A stretch of DNA of 64,000 nt from Bacteroidales bacterium (GCA_024400425.1 JAKSMV010000012.1:16117-80116); one strand, 5' to 3'; positions 51,501 through 61,763 are shown, numbered from the stretch's first letter. Notes: generated by a model from the letters alone, not told the origin. Numbers and translations are program-made.

Positions 51501-52745
51501 ATGAACAAGAAACAGCAGAAACACAACTTTTGGTTTTACCTTTGGAGCATTCTTCTCGGAATCGTCATCATCTTGTTAACCACCTTGTTATGTATCTACC
51601 TTTCCGTCCCGACCTACAGCTTCAAGGAACCGCGTCCCTTTGAAGGCGAATATCTCTATAACCCTTACCAAAACATGCAGCCCGACCAATGGAAGAAATA
51701 CCATTTCCACTGCCATTCACGGAAATTCTGGGGCTTGACCAACGGGCGCAACAGCAAGGAAGAAACCATCGACAGCGTGTATCAAGCCTTGGGCTACGAC
51801 CATTACGGCATTTCCGACTACATGAGCATCAACGCGCACAATTCCGAAAAAGAAGATTACATTCCTGCCTACGAACATGGCTACGGACTCATTCACAAGA
51901 CGCACCAACTCTGCATCGGAGCCGAACGAGTGAGATACATCGACTATCCTTTCATGCAGAATCTCAACATGAAACAACACGCTATCAATAAGTTGAGCGA
52001 GCAATGCCAGTTTGTAGTCCCAGCCCATGCGCCTTTCACAAAAGGCTACAAGGTGAAAGAAATGGCCTTGCTGAGCAACTATCGGCTTTTGGAAGTGCTC
52101 AATCCGTACGGAAACGCTTTCGAGTATTGGGACATGGCGCTCTCTAACGGACACCGCGTGTATGCCATCGGCAATGACGATTGCCACAACGTAACCGACC
52201 CGCACGAAGTTTGCCACAACCTGACCATGGTGAACACGCCCGACCTCAAGCCGGAGCACGTTTACGATGCCTTGGACAAGGGCATTTCGTATGCCGTTGA
52301 ATTCAACAACTATTACTTCTATCCACAAGGTCTTGACTTTAAGGTCGAAAAAGCAAAGAAACTGCCTTATCTGACGCGTGCTGAATTGGTTGACGACACC
52401 TTATTTATTGAAACGTCAGCCAAAAAAATGCACGAAGTGATGTTTATCGGTCAAGATGGCGACACCTTGAAGACCCAACAAAATGTGCAGACGGCATTCT
52501 ATGTCATCCAACCCGAAGACAAGTATGTGCGCACCAAGATTGACATCGACAAGCTGCATATCCTCTATCTCAACCCAATAACGCGGCACCCGACCAACAT
52601 CGTAGTAGATCGTCGCCTCGATTCCATCAACTTCGCACAGACCATCTTATACTGGATTGTATATGCAGTAGTTTTGGTCGCCGTGGTCTGGTACATCATC
52701 AAGAAACTGAAAAAAGACTCTAAAGCTGATGATACAATGCAATGA
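51501..52745 (+). CDS. Membrane-anchored PHP-type hydrolase
   Basis: 414 residues. N-terminal transmembrane helix (about 10-33) and C-terminal one (about 379-400) flank a PHP domain: HFHCHSRKFWGL (about 68-79), GISDYMSIN, AHAPF and GNDDCHN. These His/Asp sites would bind two or three metals for a phosphoesterase. Overlaps the next gene by 17 bp. Substrate unknown; the partner glycosyltransferase suggests envelope glycan or lipid work. Confidence 0.75.
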   Translation: MNKKQQKHNFWFYLWSILLGIVIILLTTLLCIYLSVPTYSFKEPRPFEGEYLYNPYQNMQPDQWKKYHFHCHSRKFWGLTNGRNSKEETIDSVYQALGYDHYGISDYMSINAHNSEKEDYIPAYEHGYGLIHKTHQLCIGAERVRYIDYPFMQNLNMKQHAINKLSEQCQFVVPAHAPFTKGYKVKEMALLSNYRLLEVLNPYGNAFEYWDMALSNGHRVYAIGNDDCHNVTDPHEVCHNLTMVNTPDLKPEHVYDALDKGISYAVEFNNYYFYPQGLDFKVEKAKKLPYLTRAELVDDTLFIETSAKKMHEVMFIGQDGDTLKTQQNVQTAFYVIQPEDKYVRTKIDIDKLHILYLNPITRHPTNIVVDRRLDSINFAQTILYWIVYAVVLVAVVWYIIKKLKKDSKADDTMQ

Positions 52746-54321
52746 GGACAAAATCAACAAGTATCTGATTTGGCTCTTGGCCGTCAGCATGGTGGTTCGT
52801 GGCATTTTGGCCGCTTGGCTCGAATTCGGCAACGACGAAGTGTATTATTGGACCTATGCCCTCTATCCCGACTGGAGCCATTTCGACCACCCTGGCATGG
52901 TAGGTTGGATTATTCAACTTTTCAGTCTCAACTTATTGTTCGACAGCGAGTTCTTCATCCGCCTTTCGTCCATCCTCTTCATGACGGCCAACACCTATAT
53001 CATCTTTAGGATTGGCAAAGAAATCAAGGATGCGCAAACTGGATTCTATGCGGCACTGCTTTACACAGCTTCCATCTACGCCTTTGTCATCACGGGCATT
53101 TTCATCCTTCCCGACACGCCTCTCAACCTATTTTGGCTGTTAAGTTTCTGGATGGCAACGAAATACTTCAAAAGCGAGAATCCAAAAAACATGCACTTGT
53201 TTTTAGTTGGACTGTTTACTGGCTTGGCCGCCCTATCGAAATACACGGGAGTCTTCATCTGGGTCGGTATCGGACTATATATCATCATTTTCGACCGCAA
53301 GCAACTCAAGAATCCAATCCTATACTTGTCGATGCTGCTAACTGTCATCTGCTGCATCCCCATTCTCAATTGGAACATGGAGAACAACTTCATCAGTTTC
53401 GCTTTCCATGGCGAGCGCGTCAGCCTATTTGGGAAGCCCAATTTCGGGACTTTCGGCACCGAGTTGGCAGGCGAATTCTTCTACAACAATCCAGTCATTT
53501 TCGTCCTCATCGTCATGTCCATCATATTGACTTTCAAGAAGAAAACCAGCCTCAACAAGGACATGCAGCGACTCATCATCTGCACGGCTTTCCCCTTGAT
53601 TGGCTTATTCATCTTCTTCTCGTTCACACGTCCTACCCTACCTCACTGGAACGCTCCCGCCTACAATCTGCTCATCCTTTTGGCAGCAGCATGGCTATCA
53701 GACAAATACGAGCAAAAGGAAAATCATTTTATCGTTCCGAAATCCATTGCCGCCTCGCTTGCCGTCATGACCATTGTGGTCATATTCGGAGCTATCGAAA
53801 TCAAGACAGGCATTGTGCCACTCAGTCCATATACCGAACCTGACAAACTCGGCAAAGACGATTTCACCTTAGACATGTATGGCTGGAAACAGCTGGAGAC
53901 GAAATTTGCTACGCTTCGCGAAGAGAAAATCGCTGAAGGCACGATGAACGAAGAAGACGGCATTGTGGCTGACGAATGGTTCCCCTTGGCCAACCTCGAC
54001 TATTATGTAGCCCACCCGCTTGGCATGAAAGTGATGGGTTTAGGTTACCCTTCAATGATACACAAATACCTATGGATCAACGAAGAACGTGGTGGATTCA
54101 AGCGAGGCGAAAACTACTGGTTCTTGAGCGACAGCCATTACATGAAAGACCCCTACAGCATGTATCAATGGGCATTCCACGAAATCACGCCTATCGACAC
54201 GATTCAGATTGAGCGTTGCGGAAAACCCGCCAAGAACTTCTTCGTCTATTCCTGCAAAAAGATGCACAGTCTCCCGCCAACTCTATCCGAAATCATGGCT
54301 GAACCCGCTTCCAAAGAGTAA
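52729..54321 (+). CDS. GT39/ArnT-type glycosyltransferase
   Basis: 530 residues, about 11 transmembrane segments. The first periplasmic loop has GNDEVYYWTYALYPDWSHFDHPGMVG, the acidic motif of lipid-linked GT39/GT83 enzymes. It transfers a sugar from a polyprenyl carrier, probably to an envelope lipid or protein. Its 3' end overlaps the convergent DUF2079 gene by 29 bp. Confidence 0.85.
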   Translation: MIQCNEDKINKYLIWLLAVSMVVRGILAAWLEFGNDEVYYWTYALYPDWSHFDHPGMVGWIIQLFSLNLLFDSEFFIRLSSILFMTANTYIIFRIGKEIKDAQTGFYAALLYTASIYAFVITGIFILPDTPLNLFWLLSFWMATKYFKSENPKNMHLFLVGLFTGLAALSKYTGVFIWVGIGLYIIIFDRKQLKNPILYLSMLLTVICCIPILNWNMENNFISFAFHGERVSLFGKPNFGTFGTELAGEFFYNNPVIFVLIVMSIILTFKKKTSLNKDMQRLIICTAFPLIGLFIFFSFTRPTLPHWNAPAYNLLILLAAAWLSDKYEQKENHFIVPKSIAASLAVMTIVVIFGAIEIKTGIVPLSPYTEPDKLGKDDFTLDMYGWKQLETKFATLREEKIAEGTMNEEDGIVADEWFPLANLDYYVAHPLGMKVMGLGYPSMIHKYLWINEERGGFKRGENYWFLSDSHYMKDPYSMYQWAFHEITPIDTIQIERCGKPAKNFFVYSCKKMHSLPPTLSEIMAEPASKE

Positions 54322-55729
54322 GCGTTCCATCAGTCAAAAGCGGTTCGTAGTCTTCAAAATCAATCACATTTTTCCATGCCTGACTATCAACAAGCATAAG
54401 GTAATCAGCCTCTTTCGTTTTGCTCAACTTGACATCGTAAATCTTCTCGCGCAAAGCCAAATGCGGGACGAAAACCGACGAGGCGCATACCGAGGCATCA
54501 TCAGGAATTTGTTTCATGAGTTTGCGAGCAAAATCGGCATCAAAACCACTTTGTTCGTAATGTCTTCCTTGATAGATACATAGATGATCGAGACGGACAT
54601 ACGACTTGGGCACACCAACCGTATAAAACGTTGTGGCAATAGTAGAAATCAGCAAGGCTAAGGCAAGTAACCTTCCCCAGTGACCATTTTCCAGTTTCGC
54701 AATCACGATGAACGACGAAACCACCAAAATCGGGACAAACTCGACACTATATTGCATGGCGATACCCCACATGGCTCTGTCAGAAGAAAACATCTTTTGT
54801 CCGATAAGCGGAACCAACATGAGCAAATAATTGGGTTTCATCAAGGTAAACAGCATACCCGATAGCAATGCACACTGATAGAACTCTTCCTTTAAACCAT
54901 CGCCAGCCGGATTCCCACTGGTGTTAGAAAAAAGAATGCGCAACGTCTCGCCTGGATGAGAAATCAGGTTCAAAGCGATGTCAGCATAATTGTCGCCCAA
55001 ATAGGCATAACGGTAAAAGCCGCCGCCCAAACCACCCAACTTGGGCATCACCACCATATTGACGAGCACAAAATAAAGGAGTGAAAACAAGGCGTAGGCG
55101 GACAGATACCACATTGTAGTTTTGTCGCGGCGATAATCCCACATCAGTCCAATGACGACGAAAAACAGCAACAGCGACATATTCTCCTTGCCAATGACGA
55201 AGAGCATGACCAATACCGAAGCCAACACGAAGCGACGTTGTTTAAGTCCCCAAAATAACCATGGCAAAAGCATGGCAGCCACCACATTAGAGTGATAATC
55301 AAAGGCAAGCGCTTGGATGATGCCAAACGAGAAATAGAAGACTATCATTGCCAAAGGAGGCAGCAAATGGTCATCGGTATAAAGTCCGACAAGCTTATAA
55401 ATGCCGATGCCGCCAAAAATCATAGCGGCAATTTGGACGACAAGCAGTGTCCACGAGCCGAAGACATACACTAAAGGCGAGAGCAAGACGAGATACAAGT
55501 CGAAATGGTCGCAAAGCAGCAGCATATCCCGAGATTTGAACATGCTGCAATCGGGTAAGCGGAAATGCGCATAGTCAAACAATGCGTTGGTATAGATACC
55601 CAAATCAAGCGTATAGGTCTTGAACAGACTATGGTTGACCAACGACAACAAGGAATAACCTATCGTTGCCACGACCACAATTGCCAAAAATGCGGTATCT
55701 TGCTTCTTTTTCGTTGCTAAAACTGCCAT
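54293..55729 (-). CDS. DUF2079 multi-pass membrane protein
   Basis: 478 residues with about ten hydrophobic segments; FDLYLVLLSPLVYVFGSWTLLVVQIAAM and QALAFDYHSNVVAAMLLPWLFWGL fit DUF2079, a family related to the GT-C glycosyltransferases. Last part is periplasmic (DDASVCASSVFVPHLALREKIY). Same direction and next to the LTA-synthase-like gene. Confidence 0.8.
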   Translation of the reverse strand: MAVLATKKKQDTAFLAIVVVATIGYSLLSLVNHSLFKTYTLDLGIYTNALFDYAHFRLPDCSMFKSRDMLLLCDHFDLYLVLLSPLVYVFGSWTLLVVQIAAMIFGGIGIYKLVGLYTDDHLLPPLAMIVFYFSFGIIQALAFDYHSNVVAAMLLPWLFWGLKQRRFVLASVLVMLFVIGKENMSLLLFFVVIGLMWDYRRDKTTMWYLSAYALFSLLYFVLVNMVVMPKLGGLGGGFYRYAYLGDNYADIALNLISHPGETLRILFSNTSGNPAGDGLKEEFYQCALLSGMLFTLMKPNYLLMLVPLIGQKMFSSDRAMWGIAMQYSVEFVPILVVSSFIVIAKLENGHWGRLLALALLISTIATTFYTVGVPKSYVRLDHLCIYQGRHYEQSGFDADFARKLMKQIPDDASVCASSVFVPHLALREKIYDVKLSKTKEADYLMLVDSQAWKNVIDFEDYEPLLTDGTLTLWKRVQP

Positions 55730-55758
55730 TTTACAAACTCAAAATCGTACAAAGATAG

Positions 55759-57669
55759 TCAATTCTTCGGGGCGTAATACAGTCCTTTGTGGAAAATGTA
55801 GCTCAAGAAGGAGAGATACGACTTCAGAGCTTGCTTTTCGTCGTCGCAAGGTTGTTTGTTTTCCCACAAAAGATAGCTTTCCGACATTTGGTAACGCTTC
55901 GCCATATCGGTGGCTTGGTTCCAACTAACGATATTGCCATCGTGAATCCAAATGCGTTGGTTATCGTAGTTGTTCATAATGGCAAATGGCTTGAAATCAG
56001 GAGAAAACATATTCTGCCCCATGCAAGGATAGGCTCCCTGAAAACCAATTTCTGCCAAAATCGTAGGCAAGAAATCGATTTGCGAGCACACCTTGTCGAA
56101 CCGACCACTGCCTTCCTTGCTGTTGAGCATCAAGGCAGGAATATGGAACAAACGGAAACCTCTATCTTCTTCCGAATACACTTCGCCATGGTCGGCAATC
56201 CTGACAATCAGCGTGTTTTCATAATCAGGCAAAGTCTTCATCTTTTCGACAAAAGCGGCAAAGGCGAAGTCGGCATAATAATAGGAAGCCTTGGGGCCTT
56301 CCATGTCAAGCACTTCGGGATGCGCTTCCGCAAAAAACTCAGGAATGTCGTAAGGCTCATGGTTGCTCATCGTAAGCAAGACCGAAAGATGCGGTTTCTG
56401 TTCCGATTTAATCTTTTCGAAAGCGAAATCAAACATGTCGTCGTCGCACACGCCCCACATGTTCTTGAATCGCCAATCGGTGAACTCATCAATCCCATAG
56501 ATATGATGGAAACCACCCAAGCGCAAGAAATCGCTCATGTCGTCGTAATCCACATCGCCACCATGAATGAAATTGGTTTCGTAACCCATATCATCCAAAG
56601 CATCGGCAATGGTAAAGAAGGCATTCACATCGCGCCGGCGGATGAGCGAACTACCCAACACGGAAGGGAAACCCGACAGCACCGAAACGATTCCATGCTG
56701 CGTGCGCGGACCGCAACTATAACAATTCGTGAACAATACACCTTCTTTGCATAGCGTATCAAAACACGGAGAATAGGAACGCTCCATCTGTCCGAGCACA
56801 CCAGAAGGCGTTGCGCTGAAACTTTCGGAGATGACAATGACGACATTCTTTGGCACCGCAAGCGTGTCAGGTGCAGCGATTTTCCGCAACGTCGGTGCCA
56901 TCGATTCGATACGGGTCTCCTCGTCGGAACAAAGCGCCGAGACATGCTGCTCCATATTGGCGAGAACCTCTTCCTCGTCGTATGAATACATATCGCGGTG
57001 TGTCTTGCCAAAAATGCTTGACGACTTTGCCAAAGTATAAACGCCATTGCTTGCGGCATGATTCAGCATCGTAGTCGTTGAAAAAGTAGTAATACGCCAA
57101 AAAGGCTGACTAAGATACAAGAACGACAATACGCTGAATGTCAAAACAATAGCCAACGTAGTAAATCCACGTTTGGGTTTCATTTCAACCTCCCGGAAAA
57201 TGCGGTTTACCATCCAATAAAGTGCCGCAACCAAGGCAACCGCACCGAGAACAAACCAAGGCAACGGATAGTCTTCCCAAAGCATCTTGAAATTGGTAGC
57301 CGTGTTCTCGAAAAACAACGCCAACACATTGTAACTCAGACGCGTACCATAAACACCATAATAAACAATGTCGCTCGCATTCACAACGCTGACAACTAGC
57401 AGCGAAAGCGTCAGGCCAACCGAAAGCACGATTTTACCCGTTTTCTCGCCAAGACAAGAGCCTAGCAATCCAAGCAGATAGGAGCCGAGCATAAAACACG
57501 ACATCACCGACGAATCCACAATCAAACCAAGGCCAAGCGACCTAAGCACCTCTCCCACTGCCATTTCTGGGACATGATGAACGCCCAAAAAGACAAGACG
57601 AAGCACCGACAGCATCAGCATCCCGATGCCGTAAATCCACAGAATACGTTTATACAACTGCTTGTTCAT
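55759..57669 (-). CDS. LTA-synthase-like sulfatase-fold phosphotransferase
   Basis: 636 residues from ATG 57669. Five hydrophobic segments (about 8-190), then an alkaline-phosphatase-fold domain: VVIVISESFS (Glu282 metal site), nucleophile Thr323 in GPRTQHGIVSVLSG, DVDYDD and IADHGEVYSE. Gram-negative relatives move phosphoglycerol or phosphoethanolamine onto glycans. Stands 29 bp before the DUF2079 gene, so they are probably one operon. Confidence 0.85.
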   Translation of the reverse strand: MNKQLYKRILWIYGIGMLMLSVLRLVFLGVHHVPEMAVGEVLRSLGLGLIVDSSVMSCFMLGSYLLGLLGSCLGEKTGKIVLSVGLTLSLLVVSVVNASDIVYYGVYGTRLSYNVLALFFENTATNFKMLWEDYPLPWFVLGAVALVAALYWMVNRIFREVEMKPKRGFTTLAIVLTFSVLSFLYLSQPFWRITTFSTTTMLNHAASNGVYTLAKSSSIFGKTHRDMYSYDEEEVLANMEQHVSALCSDEETRIESMAPTLRKIAAPDTLAVPKNVVIVISESFSATPSGVLGQMERSYSPCFDTLCKEGVLFTNCYSCGPRTQHGIVSVLSGFPSVLGSSLIRRRDVNAFFTIADALDDMGYETNFIHGGDVDYDDMSDFLRLGGFHHIYGIDEFTDWRFKNMWGVCDDDMFDFAFEKIKSEQKPHLSVLLTMSNHEPYDIPEFFAEAHPEVLDMEGPKASYYYADFAFAAFVEKMKTLPDYENTLIVRIADHGEVYSEEDRGFRLFHIPALMLNSKEGSGRFDKVCSQIDFLPTILAEIGFQGAYPCMGQNMFSPDFKPFAIMNNYDNQRIWIHDGNIVSWNQATDMAKRYQMSESYLLWENKQPCDDEKQALKSYLSFLSYIFHKGLYYAPKN

Positions 57670-57753
57670 CTCAAAAAACTTGGACTGCAAAAATAAACAA
57701 ATCGGTTCGCAAGGTACGCTCACAAACCGATTTATTCAACGAATTGGCCTATT

Positions 57754-58977
57754 TTATGCCTCAGCCTGGAACAAAGTGATGATATTCAGAATCACTTCTG
57801 AAGCTTTCATCATGCTTTCAAGCGGAACATATTCCAACTTGCCGTGGAAATTGTGGCCGCCAGCAAAAATGTTCGGGCAAGGCAAACCCATGAACGAAAG
57901 GTTAGCGCCATCGGTGCCACCGCGGATGGGTTGCACTTTCGGCTTCACGCCTGCCATTTCGATAGCCTTGATGGCACGCTCAACGATGAAGAAATGAGGC
58001 TCAACTTCCTGACGCATATTGTAATACTGATGCTTCAGTTCAAGTTTCACGACATCGCCATATTTCTTGTTAAGGAATTCGGCAACCGAAGTGATGAGGG
58101 CTTTCTTCTCTTCAAATTTCTGACGGTCGTGGTCGCGGATGATGTACGACATCGTGGTTTCTTCAACCGTTCCGTTGATTTCGGTCAAATGGAAGAAACC
58201 TTCATATCCCTGCGTGTAGCGCGGACGTTGCTCAACTGGCAACATGGCGTTGAGTTCCATGGCAATCAGCATCGAGTTGACCATCTTGTCCTTGCCATAG
58301 CCAGGGTGGATGTTGCTACCTTGCACATGAATCTTGGCAGCGGCGGCATTGAAGTTTTCGTATTCCAGTTCGCCGATTTCGCCGCCGTCCATCGTGTAGG
58401 CATACTTGGCGCCAAATCTCTTGACATCGAATTTCGCCACGCCGCGACCGATTTCCTCGTCGGGCGTAAAGCCAATCTTGATTTCGCCATGCTTGAAGTC
58501 GGGGTGTTCCATCATATATTGTGCGGCATACATGATTTCGGCCACGCCAGCCTTGTCGTCGGCACCGAGCAAAGTCGTGCCATCGGTGGTAATCATCGTT
58601 TGGCCTTTATACTGTTGCATCTCAGGAAATTCCGAAACGCGGAGCACGATGTTCTTTTCGGCATTCAAGACGATGTCGCCACCGTCATAGTTTTCAACGA
58701 TTTGCGGCTTGATATTGGCTCCCGAAGCATCGGGCGACGTATCCACATGGGCGATGAATCCGATAGCCGGAATTTCGACATCCACATTGGAAGGGATGGT
58801 AGCCATCACATAGCCGTATTCGTCAAGTTCAGCCCCGATGCCCATGGCTTGCAGTTCGTCGCGCAACATGCGCAGCAAGTTGAATTGTTTTTCGCTACTT
58901 GGCTGTGTTTCAGAATTTTCGTCGGAGGTCGTCTCAACGGAGACATATCTCAAGAATTTGTCTAATAACTTTTCCAT
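57754..58977 (-). CDS. pepT: Peptidase T (tripeptide aminopeptidase)
   Basis: 407 residues from ATG 58977. M20 zinc peptidase: HVDTSPDA, TTLLGADDKAGVAEIM, FTPDEEIGRG, VEPHFFIVERAIKAIE and IRGGTDGANLSFMGLPCPNIFAGGHNFHGKLE, all metal or catalytic sites. Normal length; cytosolic. Confidence 0.96.
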   Translation of the reverse strand: MEKLLDKFLRYVSVETTSDENSETQPSSEKQFNLLRMLRDELQAMGIGAELDEYGYVMATIPSNVDVEIPAIGFIAHVDTSPDASGANIKPQIVENYDGGDIVLNAEKNIVLRVSEFPEMQQYKGQTMITTDGTTLLGADDKAGVAEIMYAAQYMMEHPDFKHGEIKIGFTPDEEIGRGVAKFDVKRFGAKYAYTMDGGEIGELEYENFNAAAAKIHVQGSNIHPGYGKDKMVNSMLIAMELNAMLPVEQRPRYTQGYEGFFHLTEINGTVEETTMSYIIRDHDRQKFEEKKALITSVAEFLNKKYGDVVKLELKHQYYNMRQEVEPHFFIVERAIKAIEMAGVKPKVQPIRGGTDGANLSFMGLPCPNIFAGGHNFHGKLEYVPLESMMKASEVILNIITLFQAEA

Positions 58978-59074
58978 GATGATTTTGAATTTGTTTGGCA
59001 CAAAAATAGGAAAAGCAATTGAAACGAAGGCGCTTTTATGGAATAAAATTCATTTTGGATTGCCAAGGGTTTTG

Positions 59075-59386
59075 GAAGCAAATCTTTCACAAATCTCAAA
59101 CAAATTTGGATGCAGCAATTTCCAAGAAAGCTTATCGTCAGCAAATTATTTGGGCTTCGCCCCCACACGCGCTTTGCGTCATAGTGAGACACGAAGCCAT
59201 CCAGACAGCCAGTTTGTCTCCACGTATTACACGTATCTATCGTATTGTTTTTTTATAAAGATACGAGCGATACGTGGAGGAAATTCCTGGTTCGCTTCAC
59301 TACGTTCGCGATGACGCGAAGCGGCAGTCCGTTTAAGGGCAGGAGTTCCGCTGCGCTCCACCGCCTGCTGAATGTCTGTCGTCCCT
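59075..59386. repeat. Dispersed intergenic repeat, long copy
   Basis: Occupies most of the gene-free stretch 58978-59456. The AAATCTTTCACAAATCTCAA start, TTCGCGATGACGCGAAGCGGC and the CCACCGCCTGCTGAATGTCT end recur at 63831-64000. A TCCCTACGGG / CCCCGTAGGGG hairpin lies just past it, near 59383-59411. No gene is seen. Confidence 0.8.
59220..59277. repeat. Two-step inverted repeat
   Basis: CCACGTAT (59220-59227) with ATACGTGG (59270-59277) encloses GTATCT (59233-59238) with AGATAC (59259-59264); the loop is T-rich. Could be a terminator or a mobile hairpin inside the dispersed repeat. Confidence 0.7.
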
Positions 59387-59456
59387 ACGGGACTTTGCGA
59401 AGCCCCGTAGGGGCGACAGAGGTTTAGCAGTGCACTTGGGTCATAGCTAACAGAAA

Positions 59457-60518
59457 CTACAGTTCCTTTGACATCTCTTCAAACACCTCTTGATAGCTCG
59501 GCGTCTTTTTGTGGAAACTCTCAAGGATTTTGTCGAAATACCACTTGTGTTCTGGCGGAACATGTGAATAACCGAATGACATGAATTCTTCATTCACCGT
59601 TATCCAGCGCAAGCCGTTTTCATCAATGCCTTCTTTTATGGCTGTCTCTGGAACAAAGAATTTCTCACCTTCACTTTTGTCTAAACCCTCAATTCTATTC
59701 CGTGCATTTTTTATTCTTTGACGCAATTCTTCTTCTAATTCAGACGATAGGTTTGGCTCTTTCGAAATAAAAAACACAGCCCCATTATGATATGCGAAAT
59801 AATCCTTTATTGTTGGTGAAGGGCTCATAATAGATGGATTGATTTTGTTTGGAAGAGTAATCACAATCGTATCGTCTATTGGCAGATTACATGAATCACA
59901 ACCAAAGAAACCGACAAAATCTTGCGTTATGTGAACTTCTTTCGGCTCCAGTTCGCCGTATAATTCAATGCATTCATCTAGTCTTTCTTGATCTCCATTT
60001 TCCACGAATGTGGTGAGTGCCTTATCGAAAATCACCTTGTCTGCCTTAGGAACATTGGAATAACCGATGCTAATTCCGATACTGTACAATGTAGATGGAC
60101 GATCGTATATAATATCTTTCCAATATAAGCCAGCCGAATCAATTCCTTGTAATTCGAATGTGTCAGAACGAATCGGAAATTTTTCATACCCTATTAAACT
60201 ATCTAGTTCCTTAAATACGTCATTTCGTTGGTATCTAAGTTTAACGATGCTGTCAGCAAGAGCCCTTATGTTTGAATCATTGGGAGAGTGGTCAGAACTT
60301 GAAACATAAATACAAGCAGAATCTTCACGCATATAGATCACTTCTTCTTCGCCTTCTCCAACAAAATGAGCTGCCAAGAAACAATCTTTGGGTACTTGAA
60401 TGCTAAAACACTCAATATGAGAACATTGTTGTTCGAGCTTCATCGATGAACAAGATGTAAATTGGATGAACAATGATAATAGAGCCATTGCAATGGTCAA
60501 ATTTCTTATTGTTTTCAT
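59457..60518 (-). CDS. Lipoprotein with internal duplication, candidate immunity protein
   Basis: 353 residues from ATG 60518. Lipoprotein signal with lipobox Cys (MKTIRNLTIAMALLSLFIQFTSC). Two halves look alike: SIGYSNVPKADKVIFDKALTTF in the first and SFGYSHVPPEHKWYFDKILESF in the second, each after a G(I/L)xxxGLxW block. It directly follows the Rhs/M91 cassette by 50 bp on the same strand, the place of an immunity gene; periplasmic anchoring would fit an envelope-acting protease toxin. Family not recognised. Confidence 0.7.
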   Translation of the reverse strand: MKTIRNLTIAMALLSLFIQFTSCSSMKLEQQCSHIECFSIQVPKDCFLAAHFVGEGEEEVIYMREDSACIYVSSSDHSPNDSNIRALADSIVKLRYQRNDVFKELDSLIGYEKFPIRSDTFELQGIDSAGLYWKDIIYDRPSTLYSIGISIGYSNVPKADKVIFDKALTTFVENGDQERLDECIELYGELEPKEVHITQDFVGFFGCDSCNLPIDDTIVITLPNKINPSIMSPSPTIKDYFAYHNGAVFFISKEPNLSSELEEELRQRIKNARNRIEGLDKSEGEKFFVPETAIKEGIDENGLRWITVNEEFMSFGYSHVPPEHKWYFDKILESFHKKTPSYQEVFEEMSKEL

Positions 60519-60568
60519 GGTAGTTACATATTTAGATATTCCTTTCTTTTCAACAATAATCGCGCGTA

Positions 60569-61699
60569 TTAAGGCAACCAAGGCAGACTGGGAGGGAATA
60601 TGATAGACCAACGATTATTATTATTTTCTAGCATTATTGTTCGTACATGATACTCGGATTTTGAATCATTACCGTATCCCATTCTAAGGGGCAACCCCAA
60701 GGCTTGACGCATGTTGTTTTCACTATAGACGGCTCTCCATTCATATAGTTTAGTACGATCGTATTCTTTATCAACTAAAAGTCCCATGTCCGCATCCGCG
60801 GCATGTTTAAGTTCGTGACCTAAATTGGCAGTAGGCGAAGTGTCCCATTTGTCGTCAGTCGTATATACTTCTCCTAAATAAGACGACCAATAAATGGTGC
60901 CACCTGATCCAGCAGTCATATCAATTCCATGATCAAGAAAATCTTGGTACGCTTCAGGATTTGAATGCTTATAGTATTCTGCATACGCTTGAGGGTTTGA
61001 ATCTTCCTCAAATCTATTCCCTTTTTTCTCTTTGTCTGGTTTGATTTCGAAAGTGTTCTTAGAAGATACAAGACGCTCAATTGTCGTTTTGCCTTCGACT
61101 GTTCCCATTAAAGTGTTTAAAGCATTGACCACCTTGCTTGTATATACATCCTTCCCTTTGTACGTCATGCCAGGCGAATACTTAGTCTTAGATCCGTCAT
61201 TGCCGACGATGGTTATCCCTCCGCCGCCTTTCTGGTCGTTTGCTTCCATCCAGAGGATGTCGGGGTTGGGGCCGTCGGGCAGCTGGCGAAGGCCAAGGTC
61301 CCTAGGCTCCAACGGGGAGTTCCATTGGCATTCGTATGGTCCTTGCAAAGAAGAGCCGGAATGCCCACCTTGGTAGAACCACCCGCTCGGGTCGGTGTAA
61401 CGCAACGGGTTGTTGAGGCAGTAGGCGTAGCGGTTGAAGTTCTGCGAATTGTCGGGGCTTTGCACATAGGCATCCACAGAGAGGAACGACGACATCACAG
61501 GGTCGTACATGCGGGTTTCATTAACTTTTCTCTTGAAAGAAAAGTTACAAAAGTTCAAGGACGGGCTAATGGGCCTCCACACATGGCGGGCGCTGCTCCC
61601 TATCCCGTCCATGCCCAACGCGCCCAGCCCGGTCGAGGTTTGGCATTCCCTGTGGGGAACAATGCTGATGGCAATGCCGTATGTGAAGCTCTCTGGCAT
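60569..61699 (-). CDS. Orphan Rhs C-terminal cassette with M91-like metallopeptidase toxin
   Basis: 376 residues from ATG 61699. Residues about 60-105 are the Rhs core end (ETRMYDPVMSSFLSVDAYVQ ... YAYCLNNPLRYTDPSG). The variable end (about 110-376) holds a zinc motif GHELKHAADADMG (HExxH at 295-299) and EWRAVYSENNMRQALGLPLRMGY, the pattern seen in M91/NleD-type effector proteases. The first 60 residues do not look like Rhs and come from a repeat-like insert with an inverted repeat (AACTTTTCT ... AGAAAAGTT, about 61525-61549), so the cassette lost its long N-terminal part. It has its own -7 box. Confidence 0.75.
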   Translation of the reverse strand: MPESFTYGIAISIVPHRECQTSTGLGALGMDGIGSSARHVWRPISPSLNFCNFSFKRKVNETRMYDPVMSSFLSVDAYVQSPDNSQNFNRYAYCLNNPLRYTDPSGWFYQGGHSGSSLQGPYECQWNSPLEPRDLGLRQLPDGPNPDILWMEANDQKGGGGITIVGNDGSKTKYSPGMTYKGKDVYTSKVVNALNTLMGTVEGKTTIERLVSSKNTFEIKPDKEKKGNRFEEDSNPQAYAEYYKHSNPEAYQDFLDHGIDMTAGSGGTIYWSSYLGEVYTTDDKWDTSPTANLGHELKHAADADMGLLVDKEYDRTKLYEWRAVYSENNMRQALGLPLRMGYGNDSKSEYHVRTIMLENNNNRWSIIFPPSLPWLP

Positions 61700-61722
61700 G
61701 TCTTTCTTGTTTTTCGACGCTG

Positions 61723-61730
61723 CAAAGTTA
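61723..61730 (-). promoter_or_regulatory. -7 box of the M91-type Rhs cassette
   Basis: Reads TAACTTTG in a context (ATAACTTTGCAGCGT) shared with the promoter at 63782-63789. Confidence 0.65.
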
Positions 61731-61763
61731 TACGACAAAAAGCGAAAAGTCAAGAGGAAAAGA

